A stretch of 64,000 bases of DNA, taken from the NCBI GenBank assembly GCA_002633025.1, contig NMRB01000784.1, positions 170,444 to 234,443 on the forward strand, read 5' to 3'. The stretch is from Notospermus geniculatus (Eukaryota > Nemertea > Pilidiophora > Heteronemertea > Lineidae). Within the stretch, counting starts at the first letter, position 1. The number at the start of each line of letters is the position of its first letter. The position numbers and the translations under genes are program-made. Under the pieces are notes generated by a model, which saw only the letters and a list, made by a program, of their open reading frames with translations, was not told where the DNA came from and did not search any database. This document shows positions 34,308-46,359 of this stretch, in pieces.

Positions 34308-34552
34308 TCGCCACCAGGTGTCTTTCCACATTCCACACAGAGATCTGCAGGCTCCATGCGTGAGGATCGTTGCGCCTGTTTTCTTAATCAGGCTTTACTA
34401 GCTTCAGAAGTGTCAGTTGAGGACGCTTGTTTGGCGCCACCTGGTGTCGTCCCACACTCCACACAGATCTGCAGGCTCCATACATGAGGATCATCGCGCC
34501 TATTTTCCCATTCAGGCTTTCCCAGCCTCCGAAGTGTCAGTTAAGGCTGCAG
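34308..34552. repeat. Tandem duplication of about 127 bp
   Basis: GATCTGCAGGCTCCAT and GAAGTGTCAGTT recur at 127-bp spacing in two adjoining units. Confidence 0.8.
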
Positions 34553-35385
34553 GTCTTTAATGAGGTGACGAAAATCAATATCACCAACACCTGCAAATTG
34601 ATTTTGACGTCGTTCGGTGACATGTTTATGGGTGGGGTGAACCAAAAATGGAACCTCCTCCTGATTGAAGCATCTCTTCTCAAAATTGAGCTATTGAATT
34701 GGATTTTGTGCCAACCGCAGATGACAGACCTATCGATTTCCACGGTGCTCTTTGCCAAATTGCCGATATGCTTAGTAGTCCATGATTTGTGTTGCTGATA
34801 GTTGGCAGATTTCTTGACCACTCGTTCGATGACCCAATACCCACCAAACAGTTAGAGTGCACTGACTCCTCTCATCCACCACGGCAACCTGGGGGGGGGG
34901 GGGGGGTTNTTCGCTACCATTGTCTTGATACATTAACGATGGTTTTAATTTGACGCAGGGATTTAGTCGCAGCAGTCAAAAATGACACTGAGAAAAATTT
35001 CCTGGCCCACGAAATTCACAATTACAAATTTCGTATTTTAACTGATTACATTGGTCTGCAGATAAGCCTAATTTGCAATTGACCGTGTTGTGAATGCTAT
35101 TCGAAGGCAGCGAAGCCACAGCTTGCGCAAATATGCTCTTAGTAGGCAATAAATTTCCGATTGAGTACTGTAATAGATTCAAGATGGCTGCTTTCGATTC
35201 TCTATTCAGACACCGACTAGTCCGCTTAAAGGAGAAGACGAGTTCCATTAGCTGTTGGAAAGTCTCGGAACGATTTCCTATAGCTTCTTGTCTGAACTTC
35301 AAAGACGAGAACTTAATATTCGCCTTTATTTGAAGTTCATGTACATGTACGCGTACATGCAGCCACGAGGTCCGCGCACCAGGGA
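34553..35385. other. Intergenic; long minus-strand frame of unknown meaning
   Basis: The minus-strand frame 34976-35452 (158 codons) starts in a foldback element and overlaps plus-strand frames. Its middle (Ser/Leu/Lys-rich) matches no family I know. 34893-34909 is a poly-G run with an N. Confidence 0.3.
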
Positions 35386-35513
35386 CCTTATTCACGAAAC
35401 TCTCGTAACTTATGGGACTATTTTCCATTTGCAGGCAACCAATATTTTTCACTATCAGCCTGACAAATGAGTACGTGCCCTTAAAGTTACGGGAGCTTTG
35501 TGAATAAGGTCCC
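35386..35513. mobile_element. Foldback element, GGGACCTTATTCACGAA family
   Basis: GGGACCTTATTCACGAAACT at the left and GCTTTGTGAATAAGGTCCC at the right, with a further inner match GTAACTT/AAGTTAC. Confidence 0.75.
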
Positions 35514-35534
35514 AGGTCACTGGTGGTGATATTC

Positions 35535-36095
35535 GGTCTGGAAACTAAACCATACCTCGAGGCCTAGTCTGGAAATGGATAAGACAGAAGATGCTTGGCT
35601 CCAGGGGCACTTATTCAACCAGATAACAATAGTACATAATAATTAGTTCTGTGGAAATTCGATGGGTTTAATGGAGCATCTCTGTAACCCTCAGGGTGAA
35701 AAGCGTAACCTTTGTCGCGGACCAGTTATTGGGGAGTGAGCCACCATTATCATTACCGTACTAATTAAGATTATTTGTTCAAAGGTTGTTGAACCAAGTT
35801 CAGATTTGTCCCACGGAACTGTCCGTACAAATGTACCTATTGTTGTCCGCGTGATCCCCATGTGTAAACACACCGTGTATCTTGTGTCAAACGGGGACAC
35901 ATCACTCAATACCGTACACAAATGGGGACACGCATGAAGCCCACGTTTCTTACAATGGCGGTCTGTCCCAAGTTATTCAGACTGTAGAACCGACACGGCC
36001 GTAGCAAATCGACTAACTGTGGACATCCCCAGTTGCTGATGGGTCCACGGTCATATAGTATTTTTTTACACACAAGTCCACGATTGGCACCCGAT
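35535..36095. repeat. Interspersed repeats
   Basis: 35535-35730 matches the host repeat of 39485-39990 (CATTCAACCAGATAACAATA-type block). 35885-36095 matches 30815-30915 and the 31161 unit. Confidence 0.6.
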
Positions 36096-36212
36096 TGGGC
36101 AGTGAAAGATGTAGGTCGATGAATTGGGTGTTAGCCGATGAAAGGGATGTTTGTTGATGTTGAATGGAAGATGTACAGTTCTCAAATTTGATATTTAAAT
36201 GTTTTCATATTC

Positions 36213-36218
36213 TTTATT
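36213..36218 (-). terminator. Polyadenylation signal of protease A
   Basis: AATAAA on the minus strand 26 bp past the TAA stop. Confidence 0.7.
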
Positions 36219-36243
36219 CTCTTTCCTTGTATGAGTGAACATT

Positions 36244-38559
36244 TTAAGACAAACGCAATCCTGTGGTTGCTCTCATCCAGTCCATGAACGAGTGGGTACT
36301 CGTGAAGACCGACTCAAACCTGGGTGCGTTACATTTAATTGTATGTCCGAAAGACACAAGACCAACCTGGACGAATCTTCCGCGAGCGTTGCAGACTAAT
36401 GGCCCTCCTGAATCACCCTGAAATAGCAATGATAGGTTAGCCGATGTTACGGCATTGCCATGTCATTCTTGCTTACCCTCGGCGGTGCTGCTGTCTACAC
36501 GAGGCTTCGACCACACGAAATTCGTCGGTAAGACTTGCCTCTGTTGCGCTCCCAGAGGTTTTGAGATGCGGCATTAGTAAATGGCGCGTAGGAGTAAGCA
36601 AAATCTAGAGCGTAACCTCAGTGACAAGTGGTCTCGTTCTAGAAGGTCAGTACTTACCCGACAAGGCCCCTTCCAAGTTTGGTCTCCGAAACAGATTTGT
36701 GTGTCTTGGATTTCGCGACTGGGACCTAGGTTACCCCAGTCAGTTTTCTCGCGACACTCTTTCGCTGACATCACTGGGCCATGGACTTGCTGGAGTTTAT
36801 TTCGCTTATTACCACCTGAGGGCGAGAAAAATGTTCAGTCTTTTGTATGCGAGACTGATTTCGTGAAAAAGCGAATCGCACCGACCTCTGTCAAATGAAG
36901 TCTGTGGTCAATCGCCCGTGCTTGGTCAGGGGCAACTGCTGCAATCAGTTGCTGCTGAAGTCAAGTCCCACCACAGGCCAGGGTACTGCATACAGCAGCA
37001 ACATCCGCATCTTCAGTTGCTGCAACAGTCCGATTCATGCGGGGAGTCCACTGAACTGCTCACAGTGGCCACAATAGTCGCTGGTAGCTCGTGGAATATA
37101 AAGTACATGCACTTATGGTGACAAGGTGACATGCATGCTTACCTGGTGCCTCGCCCCATCCCGTTACATAGCAATCCCTGTAGTCAATGTTGTCGTCTTG
37201 GGTAGGGAGACAGACTGGTTTGATGAACTTGGTGAACGTTATTGGCTTGGCAAGCCGGAGCAGAGCTATATCGTTTGGACTGGCTGGTACAAACGGACAG
37301 TTAGGGTGCTGAAACGGACGGACAATGCTGATTCGAAAACTAGCCACTCTTTGCCGAATCCATGTTTGAAGTTCATAATCTTGGGGTGCAACTATGGTAT
37401 GTTGCGATTCATCGCGGTGCATTATCCGCCTATAGTCGGGTAGAACTGTGCCGAGTTCGATATTGCTGCGTCCTGGTTCGGAGCCTAGGGCCCACCAGCG
37501 CTAAGCCGGCGAGTAAAGCCGGTGACAGACTGGCGCGTATACGCGGCGCGTCCTGCAGGTGTTCCGCCAATCAGATTCTTCGGCAGGTGTTTCGGTCCGT
37601 GTTACCGCCTCCCAGATTGGTTGAACGCTTTCCCGACGAGTTGTTTACGCGCCAGTCTGTCACCGCCTTCAGGCTCTGCATGGCAGGGGTGACAACAGCC
37701 ATTTTCGCACAGCACGGCTAGTGATCTCGAGATCTATGGTGCCGGCAAATGACGATGTGCGACAAGACAATGAAGTGAAGCCTCGACGAACGGCGAGGTA
37801 TTGGCCTACTTGCAGTTGGTCTACCCCGCCGTATTATTGTGAACACTTACTGGTACAATCCAGTTGACTCGGTAGGCCTTCTCCGTCCCTTCCCTCCGCC
37901 AAAGATCTAGCTCACCGACTTTCACCACGCCCTTGTAGTTAAAGTTTCTAGAAAGAAACCCTCGCCAATAAGATGGTGGAGTCGGTGGTCGCGGATCAAC
38001 CGAATTCCACTCATCGACCGAATTCATTACACACATTCAGAGACCCGCCTATAGGAGGAGATTCGGCAGTAGTGCTTAACCAACTTACTGTCAGAGTGAA
38101 AGTCAAAGCCCTTTGCCAACCTTCAAGGGCGTGTCTGCTGCATGTAGGTCTGCCGTAGCCTACATTTTGAAAAATGTCCGGTAAAAGATCCCACTAAGAG
38201 TATAGGCTACTCACTTGAGGCAATGGGCCGCTGTGAGGATCCATTTCTCATCAATGATGCTGCCACCACATACGTGTGCACCAAATTCGTTCTGTAAGGA
38301 CACCTGCCAGGGCCAACTACCAGGCTGAGCGTATTCTCCATACGAGATACGGAATCCTCCCGCCACGGGGGACTGGCCACATGATTCTAAAACAAGAGAT
38401 ACGGTCCTTGTACTAGAAGCTTGTGTAAGCAAAAAGATGATACCTGCAGTTTGCACTGACTGACACTTTTGTCGGAAGAGATCAGCCATCAGTGAAGTGA
38501 TTTGACTTACCCGCCTTGGCCCCCGATCCCAATAACACCACCAGCAGAAAGAAGAGCAT
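36244..38559 (-). CDS. Protease A: secreted chymotrypsin/elastase-like serine protease, 6 exons, intact
   Basis: S1A endopeptidase, probably a secreted digestive zymogen, closest in layout to vertebrate chymotrypsin C and pancreatic elastases. Exons (minus): 38559-38511, 38386-38215, 37947-37851, 37308-37143, 36815-36658, 36417-36244; all GT-AG, frame intact to 271 aa. Residues 1-16 are a signal peptide ending AKA. Cys19 is the chymotrypsin-type Cys1. Activation should cut after Arg29, giving [10 protein letters not shown] instead of the usual IVGG. Triad: His71 (TAAHC), Asp119 (NDIALL), Ser217 (GDSGGP). Ten family cysteines for five disulfides are present plus an extra Cys110. The S1 pocket is neutral (Gly189, Gly216, Ser226 in chymotrypsin numbering), so not trypsin-like. 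Introns 3 and 4 hold a MITE (37515-37669) and unassigned DNA. Confidence 0.93.
37515..37669. mobile_element. Inverted-repeat MITE in protease A intron 3
   Basis: AAGCCGGTGACAGACTGGCG at the left and CGCCAGTCTGTCACCGCCTT at the right. No coding content. Confidence 0.8.
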
Positions 38560-38638
38560 GTTCAAGTTGGGTAGGCCTACTCCTGCCGACTAAGGCTTGG
38601 CCGACTATGTAATATCATATTAACTTCAGAAAACAATA

Positions 38639-38785
38639 TTTAAATGTTGGAATCACAAACTGACGTGAGAGGAATAATGATACGTAGGAAGAGAACCTAC
38701 TGAGCTAACAGCAGATGTACAGTATTTATTTACCACAAACTGATCAAGGAGTTGTCACACTCTCCGGATGCAAAAGCCGGTCTGT
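38639..38785 (-). promoter_or_regulatory. Upstream block of protease A shared with B and D
   Basis: TTTAAA at 38639-38644, 80 bp ahead of the ATG. A conserved element reading GCTGTTAGCTC..AGGTTCTCTTCC on the minus strand at 38685-38712. A distal block at about 38749-38780 in which the E-box of B and D is changed to CGGATG and the TC box is absent. Confidence 0.55.
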
Positions 38786-38789
38786 CTTC

Positions 38790-39484
38790 AGGCCAGTCAC
38801 AGACACCAAATCCACTCTGCTTTATTGACAACCTTCTCGTGTTGATAATATTCATCGTTTTCGTCGGGCCGCCATCTTGTTGTTGACGAATGCACATGCG
38901 CATCGACCCGGCAGGCAAAAGTTTTCCTCCAGTTTTCGTGTTTACATTTCATTTTCCGGCCGGGTTTAGGCCTATGCGCATGCGCGAGTTTCGTAACAAC
39001 CAAAATGGCGGCCCGCGATGGCATCGATGAAAATGAGCATGCTCTACAATAAACAACTTTCGTATGTTCACATGCATGACTTAAAGTACGTAACGTTACG
39101 TTTCCAAAGATACTTTTTAATAATTACCCAGGACTAATTTTGGGCATATTGTGTGTATAGTGCAGTAAAATGACGGTCCATTAACCGGTCTAAAAATTCG
39201 TGAATCCACGGAGATAATCCTGCAGACAGACAATGATTCTTAATCACGTGATGGCAATAAATTTGAGCGAGTTTGCGGTATTTGTTATATACCCCTCGTT
39301 AAAGTTTATCGTTTGCCGATGGGTTGTCCATATGGTTGGAGAAAAATCGACGGAATATCCTATCTTGACTGAGTCCATTGTTGTTTTCTTATAAATGGAG
39401 GACTCGATTATAAGCTTTCCAAAAACTTGCCTCAACTTCGACTAGGCCTACTCGGGTATAGGACAAGGTCACTGATGACAATAC
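38790..39484. other. Intergenic; no gene seen
   Basis: Nothing recognised beyond chance frames. Confidence 0.35.
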
Positions 39485-39506
39485 TGTCTGGAAACCCAAC
39501 CAGACC

Positions 39507-39600
39507 TAGACTGCTTCCCGTCTTTGCCGTTCCACTCTCGCGGCGCTCGCTCCATTGAGTGAGCGCCGCGGAAGTAGCGGCAAAGACGGGAACCAGTCTT
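39507..39600. mobile_element. Foldback, GGTTCCCGTCTTTGCCGC family
   Basis: TAGACTGCTTCCCGTCTTTG at the left pairs with CAAAGACGGGAACCAGTCTTA; the arms almost meet at TCCATTGAGTGAGC. Confidence 0.8.
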
Positions 39601-39809
39601 AAAGGAGCACGGTATGCGATCTCTAAAATGTAATTTGACTGCCGACTTAGAGGGAGCCACCTAGCTGCAGCAACATGAACTACAAAAATCCATTGCAAAA
39701 TGTACACAGAAAATCGGGTCATTCGCCGAAACGTAGTTAGTCCCTTGGTTCGGAGAGTGGCGCGGTGGCGCCGGCTGTCGAGAAAACTGGCAATACCGTG
39801 GTCCTTTAA
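39599..39809 (+). mobile_element. TTAA MITE family 2, copy 2
   Basis: TTAA at 39599-39602 and 39806-39809 with ends AAGGAGCACGGTATGCG and CAATACCGTGGTCCTT. Long frames on the minus strand here are by-products. Confidence 0.9.
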
Positions 39810-40092
39810 CCAAACATTGAGGCCCAACCTGGAAATTAATAAGATAGAAGATGCTAGCGCTCCAGGCGCCACTCATTCAACCAGATAACAATAGTATAAT
39901 ATATAATCAACTGTATGGAAATTCGATAGACTCAATCATAACCATTGTTGCCCTCGGGCTGAAAACGTAACCTTTGTCGGTGACCGGGCCATCTGTTGGA
40001 GGGAATGTAACAACCAAACGGTCAAGGGATGAGAAACCCGGATGACCATATGCATGTATTCCCCACAGGGCGGCGCTGCGAGCGGCAAAGCG

Positions 40093-40312
40093 ACCTTGTC
40101 GACAGCCGGCGGTGATTGCATCATTCTCCAATACCGTAGTTTTGCCTTTCGCCCCATTGATTACAATGCAATGCATACATGGATACTCTAGGAACGAGAG
40201 TTACCATACATGGGCGAGGTTGATGTGGTAGTTTAACAACATTGTCAATAGAGGTCTCCCTTAACGCGGGTGTGTTTAGCCAGGATAGGGAAGGAATACA
40301 GTGCCTCTTTAA
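40093..40312 (+). mobile_element. TTAA MITE family 1, left end truncated
   Basis: Starts within the family core (CGACAGCCGGCGG) and ends with TTAA at 40309-40312. The missing left end is replaced by CAGGGCGGCGCTGCGAGCGG, an end of another MITE family. Confidence 0.8.
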
Positions 40313-40343
40313 GTGGTTCACCGTCGACACGTCAGTGTAAAAT

Positions 40344-40495
40344 AGGGAGGTTTAGAAATCAAACGATAAACGTAAACGTTAACGACAACGTTATTTTTGT
40401 ACCGAAAATGCAATATAAAATCTGGTGAATGTGTAGTATGAAAATAACGTTGTCGTAAAGTTTACGTTTATCGTTTGATTTCTAAACCTCCGTAT
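40344..40495. mobile_element. Foldback MITE, GTTTAGAAATCAAACGATAA family (copy 3)
   Basis: GGGAGGTTTAGAAATCAAAC at the left and GTTTGATTTCTAAACCTCC at the right. Nearly identical in its arms to copies 2 and 4. Confidence 0.9.
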
Positions 40496-40569
40496 TGTTG
40501 TAAAGCTCATGTACCATAAGAAGAAGTAAACATTAGTCTAGTAATTCTTGAGCCCATCGCCTAACCTTT

Positions 40570-40815
40570 AAGGGCTCCGCACACCAGCGATTTTTCGAGC
40601 GATTTTCTAGGCGACCGGCCATGCGACCACCGAAGCGACTAACATATTTTCAGTTTTTACAATTTTTGCTGACTCGATTGCGACAAATGCCTCCTTGGAA
40701 GATCAGTGATGTGGTGGAAAACATCACTGATCCATCTCAAAGGTAAATATCGCAGGCGACGTACTAGTCGCATCGGTAGTCGCCCCCATTTTAGTCGCTA
40801 GTGTGCGGAGCCCTT
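40570..40815. mobile_element. Inverted-repeat MITE, AAGGGCTCCGCACAC ends
   Basis: AAGGGCTCCGCACACCAGCGA at the left and TCGCTAGTGTGCGGAGCCCTT at the right, about 246 bp with GCGAC-rich subterminal repeats. Confidence 0.8.
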
Positions 40816-42130
40816 TAGACAGACAGCTTTTAACAATCACGCAGAAACAAGTGTTAGAGAACGTTTGTGTTATTCGTGATATATCACTCATTAAAGTTTA
40901 CCATTTGCCAAAGAATTATCTCCTAATGGTGGTAGAAAATGTACCGCGAGTCAAGAAATCTGTAATGGAATGACTCCTGAGGGTTGTTTTCTTAATGGCA
41001 CGTTGTGAACTTCACCAAGCGCAGCGATCTAAGAACACCAACACTTCGTGACTTCGTGAAAATATGAATGCATGGATTAGACACAAACATCACGTTCGTG
41101 TTGAAAAAGAAAAGATGTATCATCTTATTTCGTGGCGTTATGTCGGCATGTTACACTTCAGTTCATATACTAACAATATCTCAAACAGTTCTGAGGAAGG
41201 TAAAAACTGAATATCTTTCGTTTTTGGTGTCTCAGTGGAAGAACTTTGGATTCCTCAGACATTTGTGAGAAGTACATGTACAAACACGCCATATTGCATA
41301 TTCGCGTCCACTTTCTACTGGCGTGTTTGATTACTAGCGCCTGGCCCAAATCAGCGACCCTCTGAACCGGTTACTTCGGGAAAAGATGGCGGCGAACCTG
41401 ATTCAGCCAATGGACAAAGAGGAAAATGCTTTGGCGCCGTGACATTTTACTCGCGCCAGGCGCGACACCGTTCGTTCACTTGCCCTTCATAGCCGCCATG
41501 ACACTTTACTCTAAACCAGGCGCGACACCATTCATACTCGGCCTCACTGCGCATGCCCTGCACAATGAGCGATATCCGAGCTTCCCCAAGCTCGGCGCAA
41601 GTGATAGAACACGCTGTTCATCAATGGGGACGAGGATTTCTTTCTTGTGTTCTTTTTGTTTTGGGCACCAAGGGATGGTTTGCAGTTTCTAAGTATATGA
41701 TACATCATTCCTGCAATATGGTTCTGTATCTTTAATAATGACGGCACAGGGATTATTGTCCTGTTTACGAAGTAACAATAAGGTGAACGATAAAAAAAGA
41801 TACAGTACATGAGGAAATTATCGGCTTCATCCTGTCCGCATCAAATAGCCCGAGGTGGTAGGCCTACATGCGGGGCAAAATGTATCGAGACTATGCGGCG
41901 TTTGATAAAGATTTCTGACGTGAGATAAAAGGTGTGAAACGACACTAATGTCTCGTTGAATCTGTCTACCATTCCGTTAATAAAGAATCTGGGTTTGTTG
42001 CTAATGTATCCCGCCCGTCATCGAAAATAAAAAAGCCGCTGCTGCACTTAAAACGGCCAGGGCGTTATAAAAAGTAGGCCTACCTAATCACCCAATGAGC
42101 TACCTGGAGCGAGATGAACAAACTGAAATA
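40816..42130. other. Intergenic; no gene supported
   Basis: Short frames of 60-88 codons at 41068-41810 on both strands have no recognisable domain. A CCAGGCGCGACACC block is repeated at about 41456 and 41517. Confidence 0.35.
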
Positions 42131-42132
42131 GC

Positions 42133-42232
42133 CCCTGGGCCCATATTCATAAAACCTTGCATGGCTTAGTTCGTACAGCCACGACACAACTAGTAACAAC
42201 TAAGCTAGCGATGTTTTATGAATATATGGCCT
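42133..42232. mobile_element. Foldback element
   Basis: GGGCCCATATTCATAAAAC at the left and GTTTTATGAATATATGGCC at the right around about 60 bp. Confidence 0.65.
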
Positions 42233-42617
42233 GGTTTCTTGAGTGACTGATAGAAGAAGGTGCTATAAAGTTTGATATCTTTATAATCCGAAATAGTAAC
42301 CATCATTTGCTGAGTCAGTGGCTTTTTGGTATAACGTCTTCTCAGCATTTTCTGTACTTTTGGCCTCAGGGGTAACAATTCCGACTCATTCATTCACATA
42401 ACTTCCACTGAACAACCGAAGTAATGTGCCCAGGAAAAAGTGCCGAACAACCGTGGGCCGAGATGTAGATGTTTCTCAGAATATCTCGTTATGTTTTCCA
42501 TTAAGTTGTTTGTGCTGAGAGAGTAGCCGGAACTGAAAAGATTCGGAGTAAATTTGCTTAGACTAGTTCCAATCTTTGCCGCTCCAACCTCGCGGCGCTC
42601 ACTCCACAACAAACGGA

Positions 42618-43010
42618 ACATTTTGGTTCCCGAAGCCGCCGCTAGGGTTAGAAGACTTCGGTTCTGGCTGCCATTTTATTGGTGACGTCATTGTAGGAGT
42701 CCACTTTCCCGTAAAATTTCATTCCCCCCCCCCGCCCCGTCTAAAAAACAGCGATGATTTTGATCTTTTGTTACAGATCTGCAACACATACAAACATTCT
42801 CATCAAGAAACTTCCTCGGTGTTGCCATTCGGCATGTTCGATTACATTCAGCACCCACGTGGCTACCCTTAGGCCTACCCCATTCTAAAAAAATCCCGTG
42901 ATGTCAACATAATGATCTATAAATAGATCCGCGACAACTTTTATGCCGCAAAGATGGCAGCCAGTACCGAAGCCTTCTAACCCTAGCGGCGGCTTTGGGA
43001 ACCAAAATGT
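42618..43010. mobile_element. Inverted-repeat element of about 390 bp
   Basis: ACATTTTGGTTCCCGAAGCC at the left and GGCTTTGGGAACCAAAATGT at the right; the arms extend about 55 bp through AGATGGCAGCCAG. A lone right end occurs at 28215-28310. Confidence 0.75.
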
Positions 43011-43762
43011 GTTACGCATTTTTGGAGGCGGTCATCGGCAACACCCGCGGGATTTCCGAATTTATTTCAATATCCTTGTCTAAAACCATCGTTGTTAATT
43101 CATCTAGCTGCTTGACCAATCCCCAGAATCCTCCTCCTCAGGGAACAGTCGTTGTGATGTTGCTAATCTGATCATAAACAACTGGTGATCCGCTTCTAGC
43201 GCTTTTCCTCATAATTCACTTATCGGCGGTGATTCTTTGTTCGACTATAAATTTATTAGCATTCCCATGTTGCCGTGTCCCTGTATTCAAAACGTGCTAA
43301 GTGATTAGTGGTCCTAGTTGTAAATAGAAGGAAAACAAGCCCCTTAATTGAATTCTCTATCTCTCTGTGTTAATGGTCAACTTGTTCATGATGAGATTCT
43401 GTCCGCTCGTAATCACAGGAATGACGGCTGTGGTCGACAGTCCGATTCACAAAAGGTTGGTAATGATATTATACTTGCCTCAGAGCGGATGTTGTTACGG
43501 GATGGATTGCCCCGTGGGCCTGCTGCTCTCTTGGTCATCGCTGGAAGCAGTTAAGTTACCAGAAATAAAAAAATGCCGATCATTATTTTTTCCTCGGTGG
43601 TCCCTGTGGTGACCCGTTGCTGCCCATATTAAAGTGCCACTGTAGGTTTTCTATTTCGTGGCGGGCGAGGTAACCTTTGACCTTTAGGCAACCTCGTTTA
43701 TGCATGCTCGAGAAGACTATTCAAATCTATCTATTTGAATGATAAGTTATGAATTAGACATT
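43011..43762. other. Intergenic; no gene seen
   Basis: Short frames only. Confidence 0.35.
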
Positions 43763-43892
43763 AGGGACTTCCGGCAAAGCTCCGTATCGCCGGTCCGTAT
43801 GACGTATGACGTATGACTTAATAGAAAATGCATTAGCTCGATACGTCATACGCGATACGGACCGACGATACGGAGCTTTGCCGGAAGTCCCT
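43763..43892. mobile_element. Foldback, AGGGACTTCCGGCAAAGC family
   Basis: AGGGACTTCCGGCAAAGCTC at the left and GAGCTTTGCCGGAAGTCCCT at the right, perfect over 20 bp, with TATGACGTATGACG repeats between. Confidence 0.85.
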
Positions 43893-44240
43893 ATTGAGAC
43901 TGTGGCCACACATAAAAGAATGAGTTGACGCATGGCACCTTGCTTGGTGAAGGATTAGTCACGCTATGACAGTGCGTTGAACTTCTCAAGTGATGAAAAG
44001 GATGGTGGCCATTGTTGTCAGCTAAGCTGTGTCATAGTATCAGTCTAGCCGAGGTTTTGCCACTGGCTTTGTATGCGTCGGGCAGGACACCAGTCACATC
44101 ACGTTGGTTCCCGATTCCGCCGCCAGGGGAGGGATACTGAGGCATACGTTATGCATACAGTGGCACTTTAAGTCTGTCCAACTTCACGTTCCTTCATTCC
44201 AGCGAAGGATTCGCTTAGAGGGTGTGTTTTGTGTTGGAAT

Positions 44241-44360
44241 AGAGAGGTTTCGCAAGCGCCCGGTTAGGCCGTACGACGACGTTTATCTATTGTGTGGGTA
44301 TACAAACACAATAGATAAACGTCGTCGTAGGGCCTAACCGGGCGCTTGCGAAACCTCCCT
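44241..44360. mobile_element. TA-flanked foldback, GAGGTTTCGCAAGCGCCC family
   Basis: Two arms of about 55 bp: GAGGTTTCGCAAGCGCCCGG ... CCGGGCGCTTGCGAAACCTC, meeting around TGTGTGGGTATACA. TA borders the element. Confidence 0.85.
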
Positions 44361-46155
44361 AATGTTGCTCCTTCCCATTTTACCCTCAAACCAATCGATC
44401 AGAAAGAAGCTGACAGTCGAAACCTGTCTGACTGGAAAGGGACATGATCACACATCAGTTCCAAAATGATGGATTTTAAATCATTACCAGTCCACGTATC
44501 CGTCCTATCCGTCACTGTCGGAGTCGGCGATTAAAACTGGTAGATGTAATTTTAGATTGAACCTGTCGCATATATACCCGTCTGGCGCTTTATTGACAAT
44601 ATATGGGGAAATTAGCAGAACTATTTTGTAGCTTGATGTTGGTGGAAAGAATTTGACGTCCCTTTTCCCCCGTTACCGATTGTGTCGGTAAATATTGGCT
44701 GTGGCAACTTTCTTCGATGAAATTCGGGTCACGATGAAGAACAGCCTTGCTGATGTCGTCTGCTTGCAGAATATGTCGTCTGCTAAAGTAAAGTGAATTC
44801 AAAACTTTATTCATCGAGCATGTCAACAAAAGGCTCTGATGATTTGTGATATTTTGACGCAGGTTTATCATTGAAATTGTGGCGTATATACCAAAGTCAT
44901 TGGAATGTTGATTTTTGGCGCAATTCAACACGAGACACGCGGAAAATGTCCGGCGTTAACTGATTGGACCAATTCAATCTCACATTCCATCTAAGTAAAT
45001 TCATACTTCTCTGTGATTGGACATTAAAATTCATCACGTGACTTGAATGATACGGAGCAAATGTCTACGAGGTAGATAGTTGGATAAAAAGGTGTATCAC
45101 GTTCTGACAAATTGGATTGTCAGTGGGCGTAGGCCTAATGGTTTCTACCGGACAAAAGGGTCAAAATAGATACAACTCTGATTTGCCGACAGGTTGTAAG
45201 TGTTTATATTCGGTCTTATTGGACATTACAGCAGAGATAAAAATCTACGGAGTAAATATTCATGGCCTCATGATTGGTCATCACGATTCCAGCCTTTCGC
45301 TCCGGAAATCAAGTGTAAACAGCTGATGGTCGATGTTTGACCGACTGATTAGAGACAACCGTAACAAATTCCATTTTCTCTGTGTTTACAAAACGGCGCC
45401 AAGCAGAGTCTGGCGAAATCAGGTATCAATTATAATGCACGGTGGGTCTTCTCCAAATGTCGTTAGATTCGCGTAAATGAAAGGGTAAACAAAACGCAAT
45501 GGGTGGATTTCATGTTAGAATGCGGCCCTAATGGCATAATGGTGTTGGAACGCGTCATCGTTGAAAAAAACATGTATGACCCAACCGCCCTATCAGTTTT
45601 GCCGTCAACTCTAGCCTTAGTTCCACCTATCCCAAATTGGTGTGTTTTTTGAGGCACGGGTCTTCCCCGTGCTTGATGATGTTGGTGTATTTTACTTGCA
45701 ATTCATGTCAGATCCCCATGCCAACTGATCAGCGTAATCAAAGTTCCCATGAGGAGGCTGCCTGTAAGGTCCCTTTAAGGAGCCTTCTTTGAGTTCTTCT
45801 GTTGTTAAACTAAAAAATATGCCGGAAAATACGTCATCATGAACGCATTACCGTTTCGAATTTTATAACAAAGTCCGCTGGGGCCATGTATCGTTCTTCC
45901 ATCACCAAATACGCCTTTCTCCACTCAAAGCAAGACGATTTTCTTCACAAATCCACAAGTCTATGCACGCCTTCCCTTTGTACTCTCTGCTATCTCTTGT
46001 TCACTGCTTGTGCCGCTGCTGCACGCCATGCACCCAGAATAACAACACCACAATCGCCTCGTCGGATTATTCAAAGCAATCCTTTCTTTTTTCTTCTCCA
46101 TTTGTTGACAGTCAATATCCCTGAAGAAGCCGTGAGAATCGCCTCTTACTGCGCA
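44361..46155. other. Intergenic; no gene supported
   Basis: Frames of 113 codons (44590-44931, minus) and 117 codons (45886-46239, plus) have no recognisable motif; the second runs into a MITE. Confidence 0.35.
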
Positions 46156-46359
46156 TTAAAGGAGCACGGTATTGCCGCTTTTTCTCGACAGCCGGCGCCA
46201 CCGTCGCCGTGCGCGCCACTCTCCAACCTCAGGGAATAACTACGTTGTCGGCGAATGAACTACGTAAGTTTTTTTACTTCGTATTGCTGCCGCTAGGTGG
46301 CTCCCTCTACGTCGGCAGTCAAAACACTGGTAAGAGATCGCAATACCGTGCTTCTTTAA
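46156..46359 (-). mobile_element. TTAA MITE family 2, copy 3
   Basis: TTAA at 46156-46159 and 46356-46359, minus orientation. The second TTAA is shared with the next element. Confidence 0.9.

Larger units (their letters stand above)
39485..39990 (+). repeat. Interspersed repeat interrupted by a foldback and a TTAA MITE
   Basis: Outer parts match 35535-35730 (GTCTGGAAAC..., then TAAGATAGAAGATGC...). The interruption 39507-39809 consists of a GGTTCCCGTCTTTGCC foldback (39507-39600) and a family 2 TTAA MITE (39599-39809) end to end. Confidence 0.75.

Noticed and set aside
34976-35452. A 158-codon minus-strand gene
   Set aside because: Its start lies in a foldback, plus-strand frames overlap it, and no family is recognised; kept only as an unknown.
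39432-39872. A 146-codon frame on the minus strand
   Set aside because: It lies across a foldback and a TTAA MITE; the same sequence occurs in other copies with frames broken.
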